64,000 bases of DNA, from NCBI GenBank assembly GCA_964653195.1, contig CAZZCX010000003.1, positions 1 to 64,000 on the forward strand, in the 5' to 3' direction. Every line of letters begins with the position of its first letter. Positions within the stretch are counted from its first letter, which is position 1. The notes beneath the pieces were generated by a model that worked only from the letters and a program-made list of their open reading frames with translations, made no database searches and was not told where the DNA came from. The position numbers were made by a program, and so were the translations under genes. This document shows, one piece after another, positions 26,991 through 35,961 of this stretch. Source of the stretch: CAYMDS01 sp964653195. Its GTDB lineage: Bacteria > Patescibacteriota > Microgenomatia > Levybacterales > UBA12049.

Positions 26991-27050
26991 CTAGCTAAAG
27001 GTAGCGGATGATGGTGAAAAATTATTTGTTAATTGGACTCTAGTATTCAT
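26991..27050 (-). CDS. Ser-rich leader peptide
   Basis: Nineteen residues, MNTRVQLTNNFSPSSATFS, with four Ser in the last eight positions before the TAG. It lies between a promoter and a terminator ahead of serA/serB/serC. The peptide is likely a sensor of charged tRNA-Ser, not a functional product. Confidence 0.75.
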   Translation of the reverse strand: MNTRVQLTNNFSPSSATFS

Positions 27051-27072
27051 AGATAATATTTAATCAATTCAA

Positions 27073-27101
27073 ATACTACAAGAGTTTCAATGGATAGTCA
27101 A
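27073..27101 (-). promoter_or_regulatory. Promoter of the serine operon
   Basis: Minus strand TTGACT (27101-27096), 17-base spacer, TAGTAT (27078-27073). The leader peptide ATG is 22 bases after the -10 box. Confidence 0.65.
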
Positions 27102-27123
27102 TAGTTATTTATTGTTAGATTTA

Positions 27124-29217
27124 TTAATCAGGTGAAATAATTGATGTAGTGATTTCATTTAATTTCTTTTCAAGCGATGGATAATCTGATAATGCTGAAA
27201 ATATTTGTTCGGCTTCTAATTTACTATTTTTAATAATTGTAAAATCTGAAAAACTAGCTGCTTTTAACTTAGGTATACCTGATTGAGTAGTTCCAAAAAT
27301 ATCTCCAGGTCCTCGGAGTCGAAGATCAAGCTCCGACAACTCGGCACCTATATGCATCCTTTCCATAGCTTTTAGACGAGTTAATGTTTGTGTGGATTTA
27401 GTATCGCTGAAAAGTAAACAATACGATTGCTTGTCATCTCTGCCCACCCTCCCTCTTAGTTGATGAAGCTGACTTAAGCCAAATCTTTCCGCTGCCTCTA
27501 TGAGTATGATTGTAGCGTTAGGTATATCAATACCTACTTCTACTACAGGTGTCGCTATAAGAATATCTGACTTTTTATCTTTAAAACTGGTAAGTATTTG
27601 GTCTTTTTCCTTCGCTTTAAGTTTTCCATGGAGCATCTCAAGACGTAAGTCAGGAAACACATTAGTTTTTAAGCGCTCAAATTCTACTTTCGCTGCTTTT
27701 ACTGAAAGTAAATTTTCAGATTCCTCTATGAAAGGACAGATTATAAAAACCTGAGTTCCTAATTCGTTTATTTGTTTACGGATCCAGTCATATGCAGCTT
27801 CCCGTTTTTCCTCTGGTACAAGCCATGTCTTAATACGTTTTCGACCTTTAGGGAGCTCATTGAGATATGAGATATCCAGATCACCATATGCCGTAAGTGC
27901 GACAGTTCTTGGGATGGGTGTTGCAGTCATGGTAAGGAAATGTGGATTTCTACCTTTAAGCCTAATAATACTTCTCTGCTCTACCCCAAATCTTTGCTGT
28001 TCATCTACTATCACTAACCCAAGCTTATTAAACTGTATTTTTTCACTTAAAACAGCGTGTGTACCTATTAGAATATCAGTATCCTGTAACGATTTGTCAA
28101 TTGAATGTTTTAATTTCTTGCTACCTGCTACTTGATTCTTAGTCCTTTTTTGTGATCTTGTTACTAAATCGATTTTAAGATTAAAGGGAGTTAGGAATTG
28201 ACTAATAGTTTTATAGTGTTGCTCTGCTAGTATCTCAGTCGGTGCCATTAATACTGATTGAAATCCATTGAGGTAAGATATATATAAGGCATAAATTCCG
28301 ACGATTGTTTTTCCGCTCCCTACATCTCCCTGAAGAAGTCTGTTCATGGGTTTTTCTTTTGACATATCTTTTAATATTTCCTTTATTGCTTTCTCTTGAG
28401 TTTCAGTTAGAGTAAAAGGTATAGATTTATTAAATATACTTACTTTTTCTTGATACTTATTTGAAGACATAGGATATCCTTTTACATTTTTATCCCATTC
28501 AGTTCTGCGTTTCTTAGATTTCAATTGCAGTAAGAATAATTCATCAAATGCTAATCTTTCGCGAGCCTGTTTCACATCATCTAATTTTTTTGGAAAATGA
28601 ACTTGTGTTAATGCATCATATAGACTGGGGTATGAGTATTTAGAGGTAATGGAATCTGGTAATATATCAATAATTTCGTTATTGAATTCTTTTAATATTA
28701 AATTTATTTGTTTTCTTAGCCACTTTGAAGTAATACCCTTCGTTTCAGGATAAATTGGTACCAACCGTCCAGTATGAAGTTGATTTTCATTACGACTATT
28801 TTCAGTAGCTAATATTTCATAATCAGGGGACGTTATAACAAATTTATTCTTGAATATGTCAACTTTACCTGAAAGAGATATCTTGTCATTTACGTGAATA
28901 TATTTTGTCAAAAAGGGCTGGTTATACCAAACTACTTCAATTGAGCCTGTTTCATCAGCTATAATCGCTTTTTGTATTTTTCGAAATTTTCTTGTGAACA
29001 CGTTCTCAATTGATATGACTTGTCCATGAATAGTTACGACTTCACCTGCTTGAACCTGATTTATTTTTGAGATTAACGAAAAGTCATCATAGCGGAAAGG
29101 TAAATGCCAGAGAAAATCATTTAATGTGAAAATATTAAGCTTTTCAAGTCTTCCTGAGAATAATTTATAAATTCTACCTGCGTTTTTTAGAGAAGTTTGC
29201 AGTGTAATTTTATCCAT
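27124..29217 (-). CDS. recG: ATP-dependent DNA helicase RecG
   Basis: 697 residues. N-terminal wedge (OB) domain from about 20 to 230, then SF2 helicase with Walker A GDVGSGKTIVGIYAL, DEQQRFG in place of DEAH, motif III TATPIPRT, and motifs V/VI ATPVVEVGIDIPNA and QLRGRVGRDDKQSY. The C-terminal segment RLRGPGDIFGTTQSG is specific to RecG. It remodels stalled replication forks. Standard length. Confidence 0.95.
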   Translation of the reverse strand: MDKITLQTSLKNAGRIYKLFSGRLEKLNIFTLNDFLWHLPFRYDDFSLISKINQVQAGEVVTIHGQVISIENVFTRKFRKIQKAIIADETGSIEVVWYNQPFLTKYIHVNDKISLSGKVDIFKNKFVITSPDYEILATENSRNENQLHTGRLVPIYPETKGITSKWLRKQINLILKEFNNEIIDILPDSITSKYSYPSLYDALTQVHFPKKLDDVKQARERLAFDELFLLQLKSKKRRTEWDKNVKGYPMSSNKYQEKVSIFNKSIPFTLTETQEKAIKEILKDMSKEKPMNRLLQGDVGSGKTIVGIYALYISYLNGFQSVLMAPTEILAEQHYKTISQFLTPFNLKIDLVTRSQKRTKNQVAGSKKLKHSIDKSLQDTDILIGTHAVLSEKIQFNKLGLVIVDEQQRFGVEQRSIIRLKGRNPHFLTMTATPIPRTVALTAYGDLDISYLNELPKGRKRIKTWLVPEEKREAAYDWIRKQINELGTQVFIICPFIEESENLLSVKAAKVEFERLKTNVFPDLRLEMLHGKLKAKEKDQILTSFKDKKSDILIATPVVEVGIDIPNATIILIEAAERFGLSQLHQLRGRVGRDDKQSYCLLFSDTKSTQTLTRLKAMERMHIGAELSELDLRLRGPGDIFGTTQSGIPKLKAASFSDFTIIKNSKLEAEQIFSALSDYPSLEKKLNEITTSIISPD

Positions 29218-29254
29218 TTACAAATATAAATTATATTTAATAGGAAACTAAATC

Positions 29255-29359
29255 CTAAAAATACATTAAATAAGGAAGAAAAGAGGTAGCTATCATCGCA
29301 ATAACAGCGAATATCATTATTATTCTGAAAATTTTTTTATGTTTTCGTACGAAATTCAT
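29255..29359 (-). CDS. Small one-helix membrane protein
   Basis: A 34-codon frame from ATG 29359 to TAG 29255: a basic start (NFVRKHKKIFR), then a hydrophobic helix (IIMIFAVIAMIATSFLPYLMYF). It lies between tyrS and recG in the same direction, with gaps of 34 and 37 bases. Short proteins of this type (charged head plus one helix) are common between CPR genes, so I think it is real. Function unknown. Confidence 0.6.
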   Translation of the reverse strand: MNFVRKHKKIFRIIMIFAVIAMIATSFLPYLMYF

Positions 29360-29367
29360 AGAATTTA

Positions 29368-29397
29368 TGTATCTTATAACTTATAACTTGTTACTAG
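29368..29397. repeat. Short heptamer array CTTATAA
   Basis: CTTATAA, CTTATAA, CTTGTTA, CTAGTTA in a row, directly against the end of tyrS and overlapping its last codons by four bases. Related in form to the array between pilB and pilT. Confidence 0.55.
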
Positions 29398-30584
29398 TTA
29401 CCTGTAGCTATTCTAGCAAATCTTCTTTTTCCTACTCTTATTATCATATCATTTTTTATTAAAATTATTTTATTAGGATTCGTAATCCTTTCTTCGTCAA
29501 TTTCTACCCCTCCTTGTTCTATTAGTCGTTTTGCTTCAGCTTTGCTCTTGCTGAATTTTATAAGCATTAATAAATCTGCAACTTCAACTTGATTTTGTCC
29601 AGAATAGTGATGTAGTGGTAAATCTAAAGGAACTATCTTTTGCTGAATAGTTTTTTCAAAATGTTCTTTAGCATTTTCAGCAAGCGTTGCGTCATGTATG
29701 TCATTAATGACATTAAAAGCCAATAGTTTTTTTACCTCCATTGGATTTCTACCATTTTCTAATCCGTTTGCGATATTTTTAATTTCACTTACGGAAAAGT
29801 TTGTGCAAAGTGTTAAATATTCGATAATAAGTTCATCTTTTATAGCCATAATTTTAGCAAAAATATTTTCCGGAGTATCATCAATCCAAATAGCATTGTT
29901 CCAGGTTTTGCTCATTTTTCTTCCATCTGTACCCGACAAGAATGTATTCGTCATAACAAATGATTCTTTTGAGCGCAAATTCTTTTGTAAAATTCTTCCT
30001 GCTTGCATATTGAAAGTTTGGTCAGTACCTCCAAGTTGTAAATCGGTATCCATTATATAACTGTCATATCCCTGCATAATTGGATAAAGCACTTCGTCAA
30101 GTCTAACTCTCTTCCCTTCAGTAAGACGTTTTTTAATAAGTTCACGGCTAATAAAGTCATTCATTGAGAAATTTTGAGTAAGTTTTATTATTTCAGAAAA
30201 GGTTAATTTTCCAAGCCATTCACTGTTATGCACTATTTCAATCTTATTGAAGTCTATTATTTTCTCTGCTTGTTGTTTATATGTTTGAAAGTTAAATTTT
30301 ATTTCTTCTGGAGTAAGTATAGGACGTTCTGATTCTTTATCTGATGTGTCACCAACTAGAGTAGTAAAATCACCAATAAGAAATGTTACTTTATGACCTA
30401 ATTCTGAAAATTGTTGGAGCTTTCTGAGTGGAACAGCATGACCTAAATGAATTCTTGTCATTGTGGGATCTATCCCGAGGTAAATATTAAGAATTTTTCC
30501 TGCTTCGAGAACTTTTTTAAGTTCTTCTTTTCCTGGAATTATATTTGCTACCCCTCTTGTTAGTAGCTCTTCAATTTTATCCAT
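29394..30584 (-). CDS. tyrS: Tyrosyl-tRNA synthetase
   Basis: Class I synthetase of 396 residues (TyrRZ-like long form). HIGH motif as HLGH in DPTMTRIHLGHAVPLRKLQQF, KMSKS motif as KMSKT, and a C-terminal S4 domain that binds tRNA (LLMLIKFSKSKAEAKRLIEQGGVEID). The tyrosine-binding GGTDQTFNMQAGR is complete. No T-box leader is seen upstream. Confidence 0.95.
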   Translation of the reverse strand: MDKIEELLTRGVANIIPGKEELKKVLEAGKILNIYLGIDPTMTRIHLGHAVPLRKLQQFSELGHKVTFLIGDFTTLVGDTSDKESERPILTPEEIKFNFQTYKQQAEKIIDFNKIEIVHNSEWLGKLTFSEIIKLTQNFSMNDFISRELIKKRLTEGKRVRLDEVLYPIMQGYDSYIMDTDLQLGGTDQTFNMQAGRILQKNLRSKESFVMTNTFLSGTDGRKMSKTWNNAIWIDDTPENIFAKIMAIKDELIIEYLTLCTNFSVSEIKNIANGLENGRNPMEVKKLLAFNVINDIHDATLAENAKEHFEKTIQQKIVPLDLPLHHYSGQNQVEVADLLMLIKFSKSKAEAKRLIEQGGVEIDEERITNPNKIILIKNDMIIRVGKRRFARIATGN

Positions 30585-30616
30585 ATTGGGAGTATAACAT
30601 ATTTTTTATTACAATT

Positions 30617-30645
30617 TTGGTTGCTATCAGCTTTTTTGGTATACT
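30617..30645 (+). promoter_or_regulatory. Promoter of the penicillin-binding protein gene
   Basis: TTGGTT (30617-30622), 17-base spacer, TATACT (30640-30645), with the ATG at 30659. This would give another very short 5' leader (about six bases). tyrS diverges from the same gap. Confidence 0.55.
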
Positions 30646-30658
30646 ATAGTTTGCAGGT

Positions 30659-33007
30659 ATGGATTACCGCTCACACAGACGAAAAAATAGACGCCAACGT
30701 CGACCTTATCTCAGTAAATCCCGTTTATTTAATATATTTACTATTAATAAGCTCACTCGTTATATTTTCTTTGGAATAATAGCTGGTATTATTTTTATAG
30801 CTTCTCTCTTTATATACTACAGTTTCCAGCTTCCTCAACCCGGCAAAATCGCTGAATCTAAATATTCTGATGCGACTCGGATTTATGATAGATCAGGTGA
30901 GTTATTATATTCAGTTTATGCTGATGAAAATAGAACATATATCAAGCTAGATAAAATTTCTAAAAAACTTCAGGATGCTACGATTGCGATTGAAGATGAG
31001 AATTTTTACAAAAATAAAGGTTTTGACCCTTTTGGACCAATGCGTATAATTAAAAATTTGATCTTACGTCAGCGTGCTATTGGTGCATCAAGTATAACTC
31101 AACAACTCGTGAAAAACATTCTTCTCACAAACGAACGAAGTATTCCTAGAAAAGTTAAGGAATTGATATTGGCGATTCAGGTGGATAGTAAATTTTCAAA
31201 AGATCAAATCCTCGAGATGTATTTAAATAATATTCCATATGGAGGCACTGCGATAGGTGCTGAGGCTGCTTCTCAAACTTACTTCGGCAAAGCTGCAAAT
31301 GAACTTGATTTGGCAGAGTCTGCTTTTTTAGCTGGACTTCCACAAAGTCCTAGTGTTTATTCTCCATTTACAGGTAACAAATATTATGTGGACCGCACAA
31401 AAGCAGTACTAAAGCAAATGGTAAGCAATAGGTATATAAGTCAGAAAGAGTCTGATAATGCTTTAAAAAAGATAGATAATTATAAATTTTCTAAGCAAGA
31501 TACAGCAATGAAAGCTCCGCATTTCGTGCTTTATGTAAAAGAACTTCTTGCACGTCAATTTGGTGAACAAGTAGTAGAAAGAGGCGGTCTGCAAGTTACA
31601 ACTACACTAGATTATAAACTTCAAAAAGATGCAGAAAAAATAATCCGTGAAGAAATTGATAATCTTGAAGATTATCACGTAGGTAATGGCGCAGCGATGA
31701 TAAATGATCCTAAGACTGGTGAGATATTGACTCTAATAGGAAGTAAAGATTATTTTGCTGATCCATTACCTGAAAATTGCACATCGGGTAAAGATTGTAT
31801 TTTCGAACCAAACTATAATACTGCATTTGCGAAAAGACAGCCCGGCTCTTCTCTTAAACCAATTATTTATGCAGAAGCATTTGAAAAAGGTTTTACGCCG
31901 GCAACTTTACTTATGGATGTAAAAACTAATTTTCAGTCTGGATCAGCTGACAAACCTTATGCACCAGCAAATTACAGCGGTAAGTATCAAGGACCAGTTC
32001 AAATTCGTTTTGCTTTAGGGAATTCTCTAAATATTCCTGCTGTAAAAACACTCGCTATGATAGGCATAAAAGATGCTATGCAAAAAGCATATGAAATGGG
32101 AATTGAAGATTGGGAACCAACAGAGGAAACTATGAAAAATGTCGGATTATCATTGGTGTTGGGCGGTCGAGAGACTAGCTTATATAACGAGATGGTCGCT
32201 TATGGGACTTTTGCAAATAGCGGAATCAGAAAAGATCCTGTGACTATTTTGAAGGTATCTGATAATAAAGGAAAAAGTTTATTTGAACATAAGGATAGAA
32301 GCGGAATTAGAGCATTATCTGAAGATGTATCATTTCTCATTTCGCATATACTCTTGGATAATGTGGCAAGATCCCAAGAGTTCGGTTCGCGGTCACTTTT
32401 AGTAATACCTGGGAAAACAGTGGCTGTTAAGACAGGAACTACAGATGAGAAACGCGATAACTGGACAATAGGATATACGCCTTCAAGAGTAGTCGGTGTT
32501 TGGGTCGGGAATAATGATAATAGTGCGATGAATCCCAAGATAGCATCAGGTGTTACTGGCGCTTCATCTATCTGGCATAAAATAATGGTTTTAGCCTTAA
32601 AAAATAAATCTAATGAAGAGTTTGCGAAACCTGAAAATGTTTTCGCAATGCAGGTGGATTCGTTTACCGGTATGCTTCCTGTGGAGGGCAAACCTACAAG
32701 ATCAGAGTATTTTATCAAAGGAACTGAGCCTACTATTAAATCATTAATATACCAGAACAAGGATGGTCAGGATTATATGGTTTTTCGAGAAGATGATCCA
32801 TTATCTTATGATAGTACAAATCGTTGGCAAGAGGGTATTAATTCATGGATTGAGGAATTTCATAAAGACGATCCTAAGTATCATCCTCCAGGTGATATTC
32901 TTGATGTGAATAAACCGAAAGAAAAAGAGGAAAAAACAGAGGATAATAATGAAAATAATAAACCAACGAATACTCCTTTTCCTTCAGATACCCCGACCCC
33001 TACTTAA
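30659..33007 (+). CDS. Class A penicillin-binding protein (PBP1A-type)
   Basis: Bifunctional peptidoglycan polymerase of 782 residues. A basic cytoplasmic tail (SHRRKNRRQRRPY) and one membrane helix (about 37-60) are followed by a GT51 glycosyltransferase domain (IEDENFYKNKGFDP, SITQQLVKNILLT) and a transpeptidase with the active-site SSLK (GSSLKPIIYAEAF), SLN and KTGTT motifs. The C-terminus is a low-complexity tail rich in Lys, Glu, Asn, Pro and Thr, ending in a TP-rich stretch similar to outside linkers in monoderm bacteria. It makes the cell wall with the L,D-transpeptidase encoded at 58 kb. Confidence 0.94.
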   Translation: MDYRSHRRKNRRQRRPYLSKSRLFNIFTINKLTRYIFFGIIAGIIFIASLFIYYSFQLPQPGKIAESKYSDATRIYDRSGELLYSVYADENRTYIKLDKISKKLQDATIAIEDENFYKNKGFDPFGPMRIIKNLILRQRAIGASSITQQLVKNILLTNERSIPRKVKELILAIQVDSKFSKDQILEMYLNNIPYGGTAIGAEAASQTYFGKAANELDLAESAFLAGLPQSPSVYSPFTGNKYYVDRTKAVLKQMVSNRYISQKESDNALKKIDNYKFSKQDTAMKAPHFVLYVKELLARQFGEQVVERGGLQVTTTLDYKLQKDAEKIIREEIDNLEDYHVGNGAAMINDPKTGEILTLIGSKDYFADPLPENCTSGKDCIFEPNYNTAFAKRQPGSSLKPIIYAEAFEKGFTPATLLMDVKTNFQSGSADKPYAPANYSGKYQGPVQIRFALGNSLNIPAVKTLAMIGIKDAMQKAYEMGIEDWEPTEETMKNVGLSLVLGGRETSLYNEMVAYGTFANSGIRKDPVTILKVSDNKGKSLFEHKDRSGIRALSEDVSFLISHILLDNVARSQEFGSRSLLVIPGKTVAVKTGTTDEKRDNWTIGYTPSRVVGVWVGNNDNSAMNPKIASGVTGASSIWHKIMVLALKNKSNEEFAKPENVFAMQVDSFTGMLPVEGKPTRSEYFIKGTEPTIKSLIYQNKDGQDYMVFREDDPLSYDSTNRWQEGINSWIEEFHKDDPKYHPPGDILDVNKPKEKEEKTEDNNENNKPTNTPFPSDTPTPT

Positions 33008-33009
33008 TA

Positions 33010-34881
33010 TTATTTCAGCATCACATTTTTTTTCTGAAGCGCTTTAGTAATTTTTTCTCTTACAGGTGCTACGTCGCTAGTGGTTAGGTTTCTGTCAAAA
33101 TTTAGATAAGTTATTCTAAATGTTTTTGTGTTCTGAAATTTGTCATAGAGCTCGACATTAGCGATAGTTAGACTTTGTTTTTTTATAAGATCAATAATCT
33201 CACTTACTTTTGCTGATACAGGAATTATAAAAGCCATATCTTCGATTATTGGCGGATATTTGGGTATAGGAATATATTGCCTGTATTGTATTTTGTCTGT
33301 CATAAGTAAATTAAAAGGAAATGAGAAATATATAAAGTTCTCATTCCATTCTATATATTTGTCAATAGATTCCGTTATATGAAAATCAGAGAATATACGT
33401 TCAATCAAACCTTTTACTTCAAAATAATTTTTGTTATTACTTATTCCCGCTACCTCGTAAAGTTCTTTAGCATTTTTTAAATTTTTTCCTAAATACACTT
33501 TTCCAATTTCAAAAATATTTATATTTTCAAAGTTTGGATTATTGAGCTTCATTGCTTTCATAAGATTGATTTTTAGGTTTGGCCTGAGATATTCAAACTC
33601 GCGGCTTACAGGATTATCCACTCTTAAAACCTCGCTTATATTGTAATTTATAGTATTTAAGTCATCTTCACTTATCAAACTATATGTCTGAATTTCACAA
33701 TAAGATGAAGCAGTAAGTAAATTTTTAATTTTTAAATCTAGTCTATAATCTTTGAAATATGGTATTGATATTGTTGGGATATCACCTGTAGGAAGCGATT
33801 TTGGAAAGTTATTGTAGCCAAATATTCTTGCTACTTCTTCAATTAGATCCTCTTCAATTGTTAGATCTCCTCTATAGGTAGGTATTGTACATTCGACTAA
33901 TTCCGATTTTAATACTGGATTAAGTAGGAGCCTTTTTAGTATTGAATGAACTTCCTTTGCAGGTATATTTATTCCCAATATATTATCAAGTCTTTTTAAG
34001 CTCAAATTTAACTTCCGGGGTTCAAAAGATTCCTTTTTCGCGTCAATTAATTTACTTGCTACTTCTCCTCCAGCTATTTCTTGGATAAGATTACTAGTTC
34101 TTTTTAATGTATCTAATGTGCCGCCAGGGTTTGCGCCTCTTTCAAATATTCTAGAAGCTTCGGACCATAAACTCAAACGTTGTGAAGTCCTCCTTATTAA
34201 TTTACCGTTATATACTGCTACCAAAATAAGTATTGTAGTAGTGTCTTGAGTTATTCCGGAATTTAGACCGCCTTTAATACCACATAGATCTATCACTTTA
34301 TCACCATTTTTGAAGATAATCGCATTTTCAGGAAGTGAATAAGTTTTTCTATCAACACTTTCAAAGTTCTCACCACCTACAGACTTCATTAAAGTCATTT
34401 CAGCATTATGGAGTTTGTCGTAATCGAATACATGTATTGGGTTTCCGGTTTCAAACATAACATAATTCGTGATGTCTACGAGATTATTTATCGGGCGAAG
34501 ACCCACGCTTTTTAGTCTCAATTGCATCCATTCAGGTGATGGTTCTTGTCTGACATTTTTAATAATAAGAGCGGAGTAACGTGAGCAAAGTTGAAAATCG
34601 TTATTTATTATTAAAGGGAGTTTCTTTGTAGGTTCATTGAGGTCATTTAGTTTTGGAAGTGTAAGTGGGGTATTTTGAATTGCTGCTATTTCACGTGCCA
34701 CTCCTATTATTGACATCCAATCAGGCCTATTCGGTGTTACCTCACAATCAAGCACTATTTCACCTTCTATTTTTTCATAGCTTTCAGTAGTCAGCCCTAC
34801 CTCAGTCATCTTCCACATCAATTGACTTAATGGCAAATTTATTTTTACAAAATCTTCTAGCCAAGATAAAGGTGTTTTCAT
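33010..34881 (-). CDS. pheT: Phenylalanyl-tRNA synthetase beta subunit, short form
   Basis: 623 residues against about 790 in E. coli: the N-terminal tRNA-binding (EMAP/OB) domain is missing, so the text goes directly from KTPLSWLEDFVKINLPLSQL to VTPNRPDWMSIIGVAREIA (B3/B4 and B5 domains). The C-terminal FDX-ACB anticodon domain (IPKYPPIIEDMAFIIP to the end) is kept. Translated with pheS one base away. Loss of the EMAP domain is common in reduced genomes. Confidence 0.92.
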   Translation of the reverse strand: MKTPLSWLEDFVKINLPLSQLMWKMTEVGLTTESYEKIEGEIVLDCEVTPNRPDWMSIIGVAREIAAIQNTPLTLPKLNDLNEPTKKLPLIINNDFQLCSRYSALIIKNVRQEPSPEWMQLRLKSVGLRPINNLVDITNYVMFETGNPIHVFDYDKLHNAEMTLMKSVGGENFESVDRKTYSLPENAIIFKNGDKVIDLCGIKGGLNSGITQDTTTILILVAVYNGKLIRRTSQRLSLWSEASRIFERGANPGGTLDTLKRTSNLIQEIAGGEVASKLIDAKKESFEPRKLNLSLKRLDNILGINIPAKEVHSILKRLLLNPVLKSELVECTIPTYRGDLTIEEDLIEEVARIFGYNNFPKSLPTGDIPTISIPYFKDYRLDLKIKNLLTASSYCEIQTYSLISEDDLNTINYNISEVLRVDNPVSREFEYLRPNLKINLMKAMKLNNPNFENINIFEIGKVYLGKNLKNAKELYEVAGISNNKNYFEVKGLIERIFSDFHITESIDKYIEWNENFIYFSFPFNLLMTDKIQYRQYIPIPKYPPIIEDMAFIIPVSAKVSEIIDLIKKQSLTIANVELYDKFQNTKTFRITYLNFDRNLTTSDVAPVREKITKALQKKNVMLK

Positions 34882-34882
34882 A

Positions 34883-35920
34883 TCAAAATTGATTTATTAT
34901 TCTCAGATCAGGGTTTGTGAGTATTCTTAAATCATCCATTTGATAACGTAGTGTTGCTATTCTAGATAGTCCTATTGCAAACGCAAAACCATTAACTTTT
35001 TTCGGATCGTGTCCAGCTGCTTTTAATACATTTGGATGTATCATTCCAGCCGGCATAATTTCACTCCAGCCACTTTTTTTACAAAAACTACAACCTTTAC
35101 CAATACATATTGTACATTCCATATATGTATCCACTCCCGGTTCTACAAATGGAAAATTAGTTGTAGCAAATCGCAGTTTTATATTCTTTCCCATTAATTT
35201 TCTTAAAACATAATCAATTGTTCCGAAAAGATCAGTAAGGCGTACATTAGTGTCAATTAGAAAGCCTTCAACCTGCCAGAATTCAAACCCATGGGAAGCG
35301 TCAACTTGTTCATATCGATAATTCTTACCTGGAACGATACACCTTATAGGAGGTTTAATTTTTTCCATAACGCGTCCTTGCATTGCTGAGGTTTGTGTAC
35401 GAAGTATAATTTCGCCGGGATTTATTTTTTCATTACGTGTATCTAGGAATAAGGTTTGCTGCATGTCTCTTGCTGGATGATCCTTTGGTATATTTAAAGC
35501 TTCAAAATTATAATAATCTGATTCTATCTCTGGTCCATCAGCAGCCTGAAATCCTAGAGTCTTAAAAACATCTATGACATCAAATAGAACATGCGTTAAA
35601 GGATGCAAGTGACCGATTTGTGGTTTAAGTCCTGGTTCAGTTGTATCAAATTCAATCTTTTTAGTTTTTGTTTGTTTATTCTCTAATTCATCTCGCTTTT
35701 GTCTGATAGTTGTTTCAAGTATCTCTTTGACTTCATTTAATAATTTTCCAACTGAAGGCTTTTCTTCAATTGGGACGTTTTTTATCTCTTTCATTAATAT
35801 GGCCAAGGAACCATTTTTACCTAAGAACTGCATACGAAATTCTTCAATTTCACTCACATCTTGCGCATCAAGTATCATAGGAAGTGCTGCGTTTTTTATA
35901 TTTATCAGTTTTCTTTCCAT
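34883..35920 (-). CDS. pheS: Phenylalanyl-tRNA synthetase alpha subunit
   Basis: Class II catalytic subunit of 345 residues. Coiled-coil N-terminus (to about 90), motif 2 region with FEFWQVEGFLID, motif 3 FAIGLSRIATLRYQMDDLR. A four-Cys insert (ECTICIGKGCSFCKKSGW) is as in most bacterial PheS. No leader peptide or T-box precedes it, unlike the aromatic biosynthesis operon nearby. Confidence 0.95.
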   Translation of the reverse strand: MERKLINIKNAALPMILDAQDVSEIEEFRMQFLGKNGSLAILMKEIKNVPIEEKPSVGKLLNEVKEILETTIRQKRDELENKQTKTKKIEFDTTEPGLKPQIGHLHPLTHVLFDVIDVFKTLGFQAADGPEIESDYYNFEALNIPKDHPARDMQQTLFLDTRNEKINPGEIILRTQTSAMQGRVMEKIKPPIRCIVPGKNYRYEQVDASHGFEFWQVEGFLIDTNVRLTDLFGTIDYVLRKLMGKNIKLRFATTNFPFVEPGVDTYMECTICIGKGCSFCKKSGWSEIMPAGMIHPNVLKAAGHDPKKVNGFAFAIGLSRIATLRYQMDDLRILTNPDLRIINQF

Positions 35921-35961
35921 ATAAACATTTTAACAGAATATAATGATTTCTTGAATATGTC

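Larger units (their letters stand above)
26940..27050 (-). promoter_or_regulatory. Serine attenuator (leader peptide type)
   Basis: Two exclusive folds can be drawn by eye. Antiterminator: GGGAGGTGG (26991-26983) pairs with CCATCTCCC (26964-26956), nine pairs with one G-U. Terminator: CTCCC/GGGAG plus seven U. The leader stop codon (26993-26991) touches the 5' arm, so a ribosome that reaches the stop blocks the antiterminator, while one stalled on the Ser codons leaves it free. This is the logic of classical his/phe/trp attenuation. Confidence 0.75.

Noticed and set aside
33010..35940. T-box or leader peptide for pheS/pheT, and likewise for tyrS and thrS.
   Set aside because: No AGGGTGG-type antiterminator, specifier hairpin or terminator is found upstream of these synthetase genes.
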